From assembly GCA_963703605.1 (NCBI GenBank), contig CAVPFC010000042.1, forward strand, positions 110,893 through 174,892: DNA of 64,000 bases, written 5' to 3'. Shown here piece by piece: positions 27,589-35,337 of the stretch (its first letter is position 1; each line of letters opens with the position of its first letter). This stretch comes from DASXKD01 sp963703605. Its GTDB lineage: Bacteria; Actinomycetota; Actinomycetes; Streptosporangiales; Streptosporangiaceae. Made by a program: the position numbers and the translations under genes. Below the pieces are notes generated by a model that did no database searches, had not been told where the DNA came from, and saw only the letters and a program-made list of their open reading frames with translations.

Positions 27589-28401
27589 ATGTCCCTAACG
27601 CTACGTTCATCCACGATGAAGATCGGGCTGGCCGCGGCCGTCGTCGTGGCGGCCACGGCCGGCACCGTCGCCGGTGTGGCGGCGGCATCGGCGCCGAGCG
27701 CCGCCGCGGCGGCGCCGATCGACCACCAGCTCTGTTACACCGCCGCGGCGAAGTTCCCGACCCCGCCGCCCGTGATGCTGGCGAACCAGTTCAGCACCAA
27801 GGGGTTCGTCCCGCAGATCGGCGCCTTCGCCATCCACTGCAACCCGGTGCTGAAGATAACGCCGACCGCAAAGTTCCCCATCAGGAACCCCAAGGCCCAC
27901 CTGGCCTGCTGGACCATCACCGAGCCGACGCAGCCCACCCCGCTGGTGCAGGTGGCCAACCAATTCGGCTCAGCGGTGCTCCAGCCCGGGCAGCCCAACC
28001 TGCTGTGCCTGCCTAGCTGGAAGAGCCTGACCGGGCCGCCCAACGAACCGACCCCTCAGCCGCCGGGCCTCAGCCACTTCACCTGTTACCCCATTCTGAA
28101 GACCGTCTCCGGTGGCTACAAGCCTCCGGCGCTCAGGCTGAAGGACGAGTTCACGCGCACGGCACGGGCCGTCAAGGTGAACCCGGTGCCGCAGGAGCTG
28201 TGCCTGCCGACCCAAAAGACCGTGCTCTCTACCGGGCAGGTCTACAAGATCGTCAACCCCGTCTGGCACCTGCTGTGCTTCGCTGTGACCAAAACCCCGA
28301 CCCATCCGGCCTGGGACCAGAACCAGTTCGGTACCTCGGCGCTGAAGATCATCAAGACGCGGTGGCTGTGCCTGCCCTCGACCAAGAAGATCGTGGGCTA
28401 G
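27589..28401 (+). CDS. Secreted repeat protein (DUF7450-like)
   Basis: 270 residues. AAAGGAG precedes ATG 27589 by 8 bases. An Ala-rich signal ends near ASAPSAAAAA. The mature part is built from repeated units in which a cysteine-containing strand (LCYTAAAKFP, LACWTITEP, FTCYPILKT, LLCFAVTKT) is followed by a NQF segment (LANQFSTKGF, VANQFGSAVL, LKDEFTRTA, DQNQFGTSAL) and then an LCLP cysteine strand. That makes about four half-repeats, or two complete modules, with paired cysteines. The pattern matches DUF7450 as I remember it; function is unknown. Probably an extracellular, disulfide-stabilised structural or binding protein. Confidence 0.8.
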   Translation: MSLTLRSSTMKIGLAAAVVVAATAGTVAGVAAASAPSAAAAAPIDHQLCYTAAAKFPTPPPVMLANQFSTKGFVPQIGAFAIHCNPVLKITPTAKFPIRNPKAHLACWTITEPTQPTPLVQVANQFGSAVLQPGQPNLLCLPSWKSLTGPPNEPTPQPPGLSHFTCYPILKTVSGGYKPPALRLKDEFTRTARAVKVNPVPQELCLPTQKTVLSTGQVYKIVNPVWHLLCFAVTKTPTHPAWDQNQFGTSALKIIKTRWLCLPSTKKIVG

Positions 28402-28429
28402 CCGAAGCCAGCCAGCGCAGGAACACCGG

Positions 28430-28458
28430 CCGGCCGGGCGGAACCTCCGCCCGGCCGG
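28430..28458. terminator. Hairpin between convergent genes
   Basis: Perfect 13-bp stem CCGGCCGGGCGGA (28430-28442) with a 3-base loop, between the stop of the secreted repeat protein and the stop of the ArsR gene. Serves both strands. Confidence 0.75.
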
Positions 28459-28497
28459 TCCGCCGTCTTGGCACAGGGCGCGGCCGGGCCACCGGCG

Positions 28498-28875
28498 TCA
28501 GTGGCCGGCGGGAACCTCGACCGGCGCGGGGAACAGGCGCGCCAGCAGCGAGCCGATCTCCTCGTCGGCCAGCGAGTACCTGATGATCCGCCCGTCGCGA
28601 TGGGCGGCGACCACACCGGCCGCGCGGAGCAAGCGGAGCGCCTGGGACACGGTCGTGTCGTTCATCCCGGTCGCCACGGCAAGGTCGGTCACGCTGATCG
28701 GGCCGACGGCCCTGATGCAGACCAGCAGCGACAGCCGGCCGGGCTCGGCGAGCAGCGAAAACCGCTGCGCCCAGTCGGCGACGGCGCCAGGCTCGCCGAG
28801 AGCCGCGATGGCCTCGCAGGCCCGGTGCTCGTCGATGGTCCGGTGATCGGCGCGATCGGCCGGCACAAGGTGCAT
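28498..28875 (-). CDS. ArsR/SmtB family metal-responsive repressor
   Basis: 125-residue winged-helix protein. AEPGRLSLLVCIRAVGPISVTDLAVATGMNDTTVSQALRLLRAAGVVAAHRDGRIIRYSL-type order is seen, with recognition helix DTTVSQALRLLR and wing HRDGRIIRY. N-terminal residues H2, H11, H17 and C20 and a C-terminal His could be metal ligands, as in nickel/cobalt sensors of the NmtR type, although assignment of ligands is inference. It is divergent from a nickel/cobalt permease, with a 99-bp intergenic region holding an inverted repeat, so it almost certainly controls that gene by metal-dependent release. Confidence 0.87.
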   Translation of the reverse strand: MHLVPADRADHRTIDEHRACEAIAALGEPGAVADWAQRFSLLAEPGRLSLLVCIRAVGPISVTDLAVATGMNDTTVSQALRLLRAAGVVAAHRDGRIIRYSLADEEIGSLLARLFPAPVEVPAGH

Positions 28876-28910
28876 GCGTCCCAGTCTGCCACGCCCCCGA
28901 ATATCTGATT

Positions 28911-28922
28911 ACCTATGCAGGT
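28911..28922. promoter_or_regulatory. Candidate ArsR operator
   Basis: ACCT-ATGC-AGGT is a perfect inverted repeat centred between the divergent ArsR and NiCoT genes. It lies in a local A/T-rich stretch (ATATCTGATTACC upstream). TTGACAC (28923-28929) next to it may be a -35 for the permease, which the bound repressor would block. Confidence 0.5.
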
Positions 28923-28974
28923 TTGACACTATGGGCCGCCGGGCTCTACGGTTGCGTCTCGCGGAGGATGGCCT

Positions 28975-30078
28975 GTGGACGGCACAATCGCGGAGCCGCG
29001 CACCCGCGCGCTCCGGCCCGCCGAGCGAGCGCGGCTGTCGCTGATGGCCGCGGTCATCGTTCTGCTCAACGGCAGCGGCTGGGCGATCTTCGTCTTCACG
29101 GTGCTGCCGAACCACTTTCACTACGAGAAGCTGGGTGTCGGCCTCGGCGTCGCGATCACCGCATGGACGCTGGGACTGCGGCACGCGTTCGACGCCGACC
29201 ATATTTCCGCCATCGACAACGTGACCCGCAAGCTCATGGCCGATGGCAAGCGGCCGCTGGGTACCGGGTTCTTCTTCGCGCTGGGCCACTCGACGGTCAT
29301 CGTCGCCGTCGGCGCGGGCATCTCGATCGCGGCCCGGGCCGTGTTCGGCGCGGTGGTCAACCCGAGTTCCACCTACGAGACCCTCGGCGGGATGGTCGGC
29401 ACGTTGCTGGCCGCCACGTTCCTGTACCTGATCGCCGCGCTGAACCTGGTCGTGCTCACCGGGATCGCCCGGGTGTTCCGTGACATGCGGCGCGGCAAGT
29501 ACAGCGAGGAGGAGCTGGAACGGCAGCTTCAGGCCCGGGGGCTGATGTACCGGTTCTTCGGCCGGTTCATGCGCTCGGTCAACCACACCTGGCAGATGTT
29601 CTTCGTGGGCCTGGTGTTCGGCGTCGGCTTCGACACCGCCACCGAGGTCGTCCTGCTCACGGCCACCGTGTACGCGGCCACCTCGGGGCTGCCGTTCTAC
29701 GCGGTGCTCGCCCTCCCGTTGCTGTTCGCCGGCGGCATGACGCTGTTCGACACGCTCGACGGCTGCTTCATGAACTTCGCCTACGGCTGGGCCTTCGCCC
29801 GGCCGGTCCGCAAGGTTTACTACAACCTGGTCATCACCGGCCTGTCGATCGCCGCCGCGTTCCTGATCGGCACGGTCGAAATCCTCGGCGTGCTCACCGG
29901 CGAACTGCACCTGCGCGGGCCGTTCTGGGGCTTCATGGCCAACTTCGACATCAACAAGGCGGGGTTCACGATCGCCGCGCTGTTCGTCGTGGTCTGGGTG
30001 GCCGCCGTGGCGGTGTGGCGGTTCGGCAACATCGAGTCCCGCTGGGACAGCGCGATCCCGCCGGCCCCGCCGGGCTGA
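28975..30078 (+). CDS. NiCoT family nickel/cobalt permease
   Basis: 367-residue membrane protein with eight predicted segments. The signature RHAFDADHISAIDNVTRKL in segment II (HAxxxDH) is the metal-selectivity motif of HoxN/NixA/NhlF transporters. LGHSTVIV (segment III) and GFDTATEVVLL (segment V) are the other family motifs. GTG 28975 has CGGAGGA about 7 bases upstream. It takes up Ni2+ and/or Co2+; the choice cannot be read. Regulated by the divergent ArsR. Confidence 0.93.
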   Translation: MDGTIAEPRTRALRPAERARLSLMAAVIVLLNGSGWAIFVFTVLPNHFHYEKLGVGLGVAITAWTLGLRHAFDADHISAIDNVTRKLMADGKRPLGTGFFFALGHSTVIVAVGAGISIAARAVFGAVVNPSSTYETLGGMVGTLLAATFLYLIAALNLVVLTGIARVFRDMRRGKYSEEELERQLQARGLMYRFFGRFMRSVNHTWQMFFVGLVFGVGFDTATEVVLLTATVYAATSGLPFYAVLALPLLFAGGMTLFDTLDGCFMNFAYGWAFARPVRKVYYNLVITGLSIAAAFLIGTVEILGVLTGELHLRGPFWGFMANFDINKAGFTIAALFVVVWVAAVAVWRFGNIESRWDSAIPPAPPG

Positions 30079-30139
30079 CCACGGCAAACACCAGGGGGCG
30101 GAGGTGGGCTCCACGCACCGGGCGTAATGCATCTCGTGG

Positions 30140-30667
30140 ATGATTGCGGCTATGGACGATTTCCTGGTGCTGCGGCCCGTCGCCGAAGACGACCTGGCGC
30201 TCCTGGAGCGGCTGACGCAGGACCCGGCTGCGGCTGGGGAGTTCGCCTGGACGGGATGGCGCGATCTGCTCCGGTTCCGTCGAGGGTGGGCGGAGGACAG
30301 GCTGGTCGATGACGACGGCGGGGTCCTCGTGATCGCCCGGAAGGACGAGCGGATCGGCTTTGTGTCCTGGTTCAAGGTGGACTTCCCGCCGGCCTACTAC
30401 TGGAGCATGGGAATCGGGCTACTGCCGGAGGCGCGCGGCCACGGGTACGGCACCCAGGCGCACCGGCTGCTGGCGCGGTACCTGTTCGCGCACACCACGG
30501 TGCACCGGATCGAAGGGATCACCGAGGCGGAGAACGTGGCCGAGCAGCGGGTGCTGGAGAAGGCCGGGTTCACCAGGGAGGGCGTGATGCGCGGCGTGTT
30601 CTGGCGGGACGGGGCCTGGCGCGACGGGGCGCTGTACAGCCTGCTGCGCACCGATCAGCCCGGCTGA
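30140..30667 (+). CDS. GNAT family N-acetyltransferase
   Basis: About 171-175 residues. LRPVAEDDLALLERL at the start, then YYWSMGIGLLPEARGHGYGTQAHRLLARYLF with the acetyl-CoA P-loop RGHGYG, and VHRIEGITEAENVAEQRVLEKAGFTREGVMRG typical of the RimJ/RimL-like group. It acetylates an amino group on a protein or small molecule. ATG 30140 or 30152 are both possible; neither has a clear RBS. Lies downstream of the NiCoT gene by 61 bp on the same strand. Confidence 0.9.
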   Translation: MIAAMDDFLVLRPVAEDDLALLERLTQDPAAAGEFAWTGWRDLLRFRRGWAEDRLVDDDGGVLVIARKDERIGFVSWFKVDFPPAYYWSMGIGLLPEARGHGYGTQAHRLLARYLFAHTTVHRIEGITEAENVAEQRVLEKAGFTREGVMRGVFWRDGAWRDGALYSLLRTDQPG

Positions 30668-30693
30668 ATCCGCCGCGCCGCGGCACGGCCCTG

Positions 30694-30820
30694 GTGAAGA
30701 CCTACTCCAGCGGGCATGGGACCACCTACCCGGACATGGCCTGGGAGCCGAAGGAGGCCTTCCGCGCGGTGGCCGGGTACCACGCCAAGGATGCGGCCGG
30801 CGCCGCAGCGGGAGAGTGAG
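30694..30820 (+). CDS. Possible 41-residue mini-gene or fragment
   Basis: Between the GNAT stop and the hydrolase start there is a frame with balanced composition: GTG 30694 then KTYSSGHGTTYPDMAW, EPKEAFRAVAGYHAKD, ending GE and TGA at 30818-30820, directly adjacent to the hydrolase ATG. It looks like the C-terminal end of a degraded protein or a coupled small ORF. No RBS is evident at 30694. Confidence 0.35.
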
Positions 30821-31690
30821 ATGACCACGACGACGGCGAGGTGGGGCAGGGCCGCCTCGGACGAGGCCGACCTGTACTACGAGCGCCGGGGTGACGGCCC
30901 GCCCCTCTTGCTGATCACCGGCGGCGGCGGTGACGCCGGGTACTACTCGGCGCTGGCCGGCATCCTGGCCGGCGACTTCACCGTGCTGACCTACGACCGG
31001 CGGGGCAACTCCCGGAGCCGGCTGCCGCGCGGCCCCGTCACGATCACGATGGCCGGCCAGAGCGCGGACGCGATAGCGGTGCTGCGCGCGAACGGGTTCG
31101 CGTCGGCGCACATCTTCGGCAGCAGCGGCGGTGCCACGATCGCGCTGGACCTTGCCGCCCACCACCCGGAGGTGGCGCAGACGGTGATCCCGCACGAGCC
31201 TCCGGTGCCCCGGGTGCTCGAGGATCCCAGTGACATCCTCGCGTTCTACGACGAGTTCGACCGGGTGCTGGCGGCCGAGGGGTGGCAGCCCGCGTTCGTC
31301 CTGTTCCAGACGAGAATCGGCCGGATACCTCCGGAAGACCGCCTGGTATGGGACTCCTTGTTGCGCCCGGCCAAGGTCATTCCCGCGGGGCCGTGGCTGG
31401 ACCTGATGAAGCGCGTCAGCGGCAACTGGGAGTACATGACCAGGTACGAGATGCGGCCCTTCATCGACTACGTGCCCGATCTGGACCGGATCGTGGCCAA
31501 CGGCACCAGGATCGCCCTGGCCCGGGGAGCCGACACCCTGGACGTGGCGGAGATCCAGATGAGCGAGGTCATCGCGGACCGGCTCGGCGCCGAATGCGCC
31601 GTGTTCCCCGGCGGGCACACCGCGGCGCTGGAGGTCCCCGGCGCGTTCGCGGATGCGCTGCGGGGCCTGCTGCACCGGCTGGGGGCCTGA
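30821..31690 (+). CDS. Alpha/beta hydrolase
   Basis: 289 residues. ATG 30821 follows GGGAGAG by 5 bases. PLLLITGGGGDAGYY is the oxyanion strand, TVLTYDRRGNSRS the strand after helix A, and HIFGSSGGATIALDLA the nucleophile elbow (GxSxG with Ser). The general acid Asp is probably in the ALARGADTLDV segment and the His in FPGGHTAAL. Class C-C hydrolases and esterases share this plan; substrate is unknown. It may be coupled to the preceding 41-residue frame. Confidence 0.88.
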   Translation: MTTTTARWGRAASDEADLYYERRGDGPPLLLITGGGGDAGYYSALAGILAGDFTVLTYDRRGNSRSRLPRGPVTITMAGQSADAIAVLRANGFASAHIFGSSGGATIALDLAAHHPEVAQTVIPHEPPVPRVLEDPSDILAFYDEFDRVLAAEGWQPAFVLFQTRIGRIPPEDRLVWDSLLRPAKVIPAGPWLDLMKRVSGNWEYMTRYEMRPFIDYVPDLDRIVANGTRIALARGADTLDVAEIQMSEVIADRLGAECAVFPGGHTAALEVPGAFADALRGLLHRLGA

Positions 31691-31795
31691 CGGCGCGGGC
31701 CGGACCGGCTCGGGCCTGACGGCGTGGGCCGGGTCGGCTCCGGGCCTGGCGGCGTGGGCCGGATCGGCTCCGGGCCTGACGGCGCCGGCTGGCCG
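31684..31795. repeat. 30-bp tandem repeat (minisatellite)
   Basis: About 3.7 copies of a 30-bp unit beginning GGGCCTGACGGCGTGGGCCG, with few mismatches, starting at the hydrolase stop and running to just before the next convergent gene. The period is a multiple of three and the unit is open in several frames on both strands, which produces long spurious frames. Confidence 0.8.
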
Positions 31796-31811
31796 GTGGT
31801 GCCCGCCGGGC

Positions 31812-32966
31812 TCAGCCGAGCAGGTGGTGGCGGTGCTGCCAGGCCAGCTTGAGCAGCGCGGCGCCGGACGCCTGCATCGGGTCCGCGCCGCTCGCCAGCC
31901 GGGTGACCGTGTCCTCGGTGAACGGAATCCCCTCGCCCTGACCGCCGGTGACGACGCGGCCTTCGGCGTTCAGCGCGACCAGGCCGCCGAACGCCTTGTC
32001 GAACTCCGCCGCGTCGAAGACCGCGACGGTGAGGACGTCGGTGGCGAACGTCACCGGGTCCACGCCTATCCCGAGGCAGTGCACGGTGAGCCGGCCCGCG
32101 CGCCGGGCCTCGGACAAGCGCCGGAAGAAGGGCCACTGGGCGTAGTCGAGCACGCCGCCGGTGGTCTGGTAGTCCTCCGAGGTGCCGAGGAACTCCTCGC
32201 TGAACTCGCGGGCCATGCACTTCCACAGGCTCAGGTCGTGCGGCACGGCCGCGGCGGCGCCGGTGGCCGGCTGGAACAGGCCGACGGGCATCACCTGGTA
32301 CATGCCCCCGGCGTGGTTCACCTTGGCGGGATCCCGCCAGTGCAGCACGAACGACGCCGCGCCGCGCGCCTCCCGGCGCAGGGTGAGGGTGGTGACGGCG
32401 CACAGCGACAGGCGGCGGTCCAGCGCACACGGGTCCGCGGCCTGGCGGCGCAGTGGGAGGCCGGCCATGCTCACGCCCGCGGCGGACTCGTCCCAGGCCG
32501 CGGCGAGTTCGTGGGCTACCGAGTGGCCAAGCTCCATGCCCGCGAAGTAACTGGTCCGGGTCAGCCGTAGCTCGCGCGGGCCGGTCAGCGTGGCGCCCAG
32601 GAGCCGGTAGCAGGGCCGGTTTTCGAACAGGGTGGGGCGGTCCAGGGCGCCCACCGCGCCGGCGTAGCTGTCGTACCGGCCGCCGGACGGGCGGGCGGGC
32701 CGCACGTGCGCCGATGCCGCACCGCCGATGCCCGGCACCGGCTGCGGCGCCTGATCCACCCAGGTCAGCGACACCTCGTCCAGCGCGAGCGGGGCGCCGG
32801 GCAGCCACTGCGCCCGGGTCAGCAGGTCGGTGCCGGCGACCCGCGGCAGGTCCGGGTACAGGCCCGCGGCGACGTGGCTCAGTTCCTGGCGGTTCGCGGT
32901 GAGCACGGCGCGGACCTGGCGCCAGCGCTCCGCGGAGTCCGCGGCCTGGACGGGGGCATCGGGCAC
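31812..32966 (-). CDS. Hypothetical protein with Nudix-like REFSEEFLG motif
   Basis: 384 residues. GTG 32966 is decided by AAGGAGG eight bases upstream; the ATG codons further up lack an RBS. The protein matches, from memory, the C-terminal region of a large actinobacterial family often annotated as XRE regulators: LYPDLPRVAGTDLL, YDSYAGAVGALDRPTLFENRPCYRLL and LHWRDPAKVNHAGG, then LSLWKCMAREFSEEFLG, which resembles a Nudix helix. No helix-turn-helix is present here, so it is a variant without the N-terminal DNA-binding domain. Biochemical role unknown. Confidence 0.78.
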   Translation of the reverse strand: MPDAPVQAADSAERWRQVRAVLTANRQELSHVAAGLYPDLPRVAGTDLLTRAQWLPGAPLALDEVSLTWVDQAPQPVPGIGGAASAHVRPARPSGGRYDSYAGAVGALDRPTLFENRPCYRLLGATLTGPRELRLTRTSYFAGMELGHSVAHELAAAWDESAAGVSMAGLPLRRQAADPCALDRRLSLCAVTTLTLRREARGAASFVLHWRDPAKVNHAGGMYQVMPVGLFQPATGAAAAVPHDLSLWKCMAREFSEEFLGTSEDYQTTGGVLDYAQWPFFRRLSEARRAGRLTVHCLGIGVDPVTFATDVLTVAVFDAAEFDKAFGGLVALNAEGRVVTGGQGEGIPFTEDTVTRLASGADPMQASGAALLKLAWQHRHHLLG

Positions 32967-33008
32967 GCCCGGGCACCTCCTTGAGGCTGGGCTCATGGGC
33001 CCGGCCAC

Positions 33009-33295
33009 TCTAGTGCCCGGGGCCGGCCGCGGCCCAGCACCGCCTCCCCTTCACGCGGGCGACCCCCCTGCTGTTGGCGATCGTCCGCACGGACTATCAA
33101 GCTGCGAATCCTTTAGGCGGCGCGCCGGGCACATTGGTCCACGGCAAGGCTTTTCCTTCCGAGCGCAATCGAATGCGCCCAAATTTGCCGTTTGGCGGCA
33201 GCGAAACCGGTTCGAAGGCCCTTGCTATTGCCCCGGCCGATAAGCCAAACATTGGGACTTCCGCAACGGCGGCCGCTGGTGTAGAGAGGTTCATT
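33009..33295. other. Intergenic region, no clear gene
   Basis: 287 bp with lower G+C from 33100 to 33260 than its surroundings. It should contain promoters for the divergent Nudix-like gene and for the 36-residue membrane protein. I see no recognisable riboswitch or RNA gene. Confidence 0.4.
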
Positions 33296-33406
33296 GTGGG
33301 CAGGCACGGCGCCGAGCAAGCGCCACCGAACGACCCGCTCATGGCGGTGGTCGTAAGCGCGCTTCTTCTGCTCTTCGCGGGGGTCTGCCTGCTCGCGGTG
33401 TTTTAG
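33296..33406 (+). CDS. 36-residue single-span membrane miniprotein
   Basis: GTG 33296 is preceded by AGAGAGG at 5-6 bases. The polar N-terminus (GRHGAEQAPPNDPL) leads into one hydrophobic helix of about 20 residues (MAVVVSALLLLFAGVCLLAVF) that ends at the stop. The size and plan fit small actinomycete membrane proteins of unknown role. The longer in-frame stretch upstream has no good start. Confidence 0.55.
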   Translation: MGRHGAEQAPPNDPLMAVVVSALLLLFAGVCLLAVF

Positions 33407-33645
33407 CCGGCCCGGATGCCGTCGGGTAACGGGCCGCTCGCTTTCCGTTGCCCATCGGCCGGGCAAAGCGCCACGCCGGCGGCCGGCGCCGCAATTTTGT
33501 TAGCTGACCGCATCGCGCCGGTCGGCCGATTCCGGGACCAGATGGGCTAAGGTCTTCCCGGCATGGCACATCCCGCGGTGCGGGAAACGCCCGCTGGGGC
33601 CGGCGCACCGCACCGATCACGTCTCGCCGTCCAAAGGAGGTCGGT
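33407..33645. other. Promoter region of the secreted Cys-rich protein
   Basis: 239 bp between the miniprotein stop and ATG 33646. It ends with AAAGGAGG seven bases before ATG, one of the strongest ribosome binding sites in the window. No other structure was identified. Confidence 0.4.
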
Positions 33646-35337
33646 ATGTGGACGCTCCGGCAGGCTCGCCGGCTACCCGCACTCTCGGTTCTGGTCGTTG
33701 GCGCCGCCGTGGCCCTGGCCGCCCCGGCCCTGAGCACCTCCGCCGCCGCCTCGGTGGGCGCGGCGGCGCACCCGCGGCCCGCGGCGTACCCGCATCGCGG
33801 CGCGGTGCGGCCCAACGCCTACGGCGAGATTGACTGCAACGGCCTCAGCCCCATCCAGAAGCCCGCCAAGGCCGACCTGGCGTGCGCCGACCCGCGCGGC
33901 TCCTACGGCGGCAGGTTCTACGAGAACGGGCATTACATCGGGCACGACGAGCCGTCGCTGCGCTTCCTGTCCTCCCGGAAGGGGTCCGGCAGCAACTTCA
34001 CCATCACGGAGACCCTGCCGCGCGATCCCAAGGGCATGCCAACGGTGAAGACCCCCGGCCACGACGTGACGCACTGGTTCGAGCTGTCCGTAGCGCCGTG
34101 GTTCTCCACCACGGTCTGCGACCCGGACTCGGCACCGCTGACGCCCTGCAAGCCGGTGTCAGACGCCAATGCCCCGCACGGCAGGTACCTCGGCGGGGGC
34201 CAGGGGTTCGTGGAGCTTCAGTTCTACCCGCCGGGCTTTGCGCCGTTCGCCGACGCCACCAGCTGCAACGACACGAGCTGGTGCTCGGCGTTGAACATCG
34301 ACAGCCTGGAGTGCCAGGGCACCGGGAACGGCAACTGCAACCCCAACTGCGTGGAGCCGGTCAACTTCGCCTTCATCCAGACCAACGGCGTGCCCACCGG
34401 GCCGCCGAGCCCGCAGCTGGCCGACCTCGCCACCCTGACGCCCAACTCGCACACGCTGCTGATGAACCCGGGCGACAAGATCAAGGTCCACATGTGGGAC
34501 GCGAAGATCCCCGGCGGGCACGCGCTCGAAGCCAGCGAAACCGACCTCACCACGGGCAAGAGCGGATTCATGATCGCCTCGGCCAGGAACGGGTTCAAGA
34601 ACACGAACCCGTTCACCTGCGACGGCACGGCGTTCAACTTCCAGCCGGCCTACTCGACCGCCAAGGCGGCGAACATCATCCCCTGGGGCATCGGGCCCTA
34701 CATGATCAACACCGAGTACGAGATCGGCCACTGGGAGGCCTGCACCAGCGTCACCGGCCCGGGCACGTTCACGCTCGGCACGTTCAAGGACACCTTCTAC
34801 AAGGTGTGCCACGGCCCGTATGAGACGAAGCCGGACACCGGCAAGACGTTCGAGCCCGACGACTCACCGTGCTACAAGAAGGGCGACACGCACGGCGGCA
34901 CCGTGGCGCCCAACCTGGTGACCGGCTGCGACGTGTTCTTCGCCGCCATCGGCGACCTCGACTACGACGGCCAGCCCTACTGGGCCGACTGGCCGAACTC
35001 GGTCAGCCCGGGCACGTTCCCGTCATCGTTCCTCCAGCAGGAGCCGACCTCGGGCGGGCACCCGTACTCGCAGGTCCAGTTCATGACCGACACCAGCGCC
35101 ACCGAGTTCAACACCAACTGCAACCTGGTCAACGGGAAGGGCTGCGTGCTCCCGCCGAAGGGACCGGGGCACTTCTTCCCGTACTTCACGCAGGCGAGGG
35201 CCGGCGGTAAGTGCGTGTGGGAGTTCGGCAACATGCGCAACGGCAACACGTTCGGCGGGGACAAGCAGTACGGCAAGGTGGGGCCCAGCACGATGGGCGC
35301 GTTCGCCGGGGCCGTCCGCCGGAACCCATCCTGCTGA
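33646..35337 (+). CDS. Large secreted cysteine-rich protein of unknown family
   Basis: 563 residues. A Sec signal (about residues 1-37, ending ASVGAAA) precedes a basic Pro-rich stretch and a long globular region with at least 14 cysteines, including DCNG, LACADP, CDPDSAPLTPC, SCNDTSWC and CNPNCVEP, and aromatic motifs such as THWFELSVAPWFSTT and GHWEACTS. The DVFFAAIGDLDYDGQPYWADWP segment recalls carbohydrate- or lipid-binding proteins, but I recognise no family. A GGAGG RBS suggests high expression. The flavoenzyme that follows starts at or within a few bases of its stop, so the two form one operon. Function unknown. Confidence 0.8.
   Translation: MWTLRQARRLPALSVLVVGAAVALAAPALSTSAAASVGAAAHPRPAAYPHRGAVRPNAYGEIDCNGLSPIQKPAKADLACADPRGSYGGRFYENGHYIGHDEPSLRFLSSRKGSGSNFTITETLPRDPKGMPTVKTPGHDVTHWFELSVAPWFSTTVCDPDSAPLTPCKPVSDANAPHGRYLGGGQGFVELQFYPPGFAPFADATSCNDTSWCSALNIDSLECQGTGNGNCNPNCVEPVNFAFIQTNGVPTGPPSPQLADLATLTPNSHTLLMNPGDKIKVHMWDAKIPGGHALEASETDLTTGKSGFMIASARNGFKNTNPFTCDGTAFNFQPAYSTAKAANIIPWGIGPYMINTEYEIGHWEACTSVTGPGTFTLGTFKDTFYKVCHGPYETKPDTGKTFEPDDSPCYKKGDTHGGTVAPNLVTGCDVFFAAIGDLDYDGQPYWADWPNSVSPGTFPSSFLQQEPTSGGHPYSQVQFMTDTSATEFNTNCNLVNGKGCVLPPKGPGHFFPYFTQARAGGKCVWEFGNMRNGNTFGGDKQYGKVGPSTMGAFAGAVRRNPSC

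Noticed and set aside
33100..33260. Possible riboswitch before the 36-residue membrane protein
   Set aside because: I found no consensus core of any known class and no stable long-range pairing by eye.
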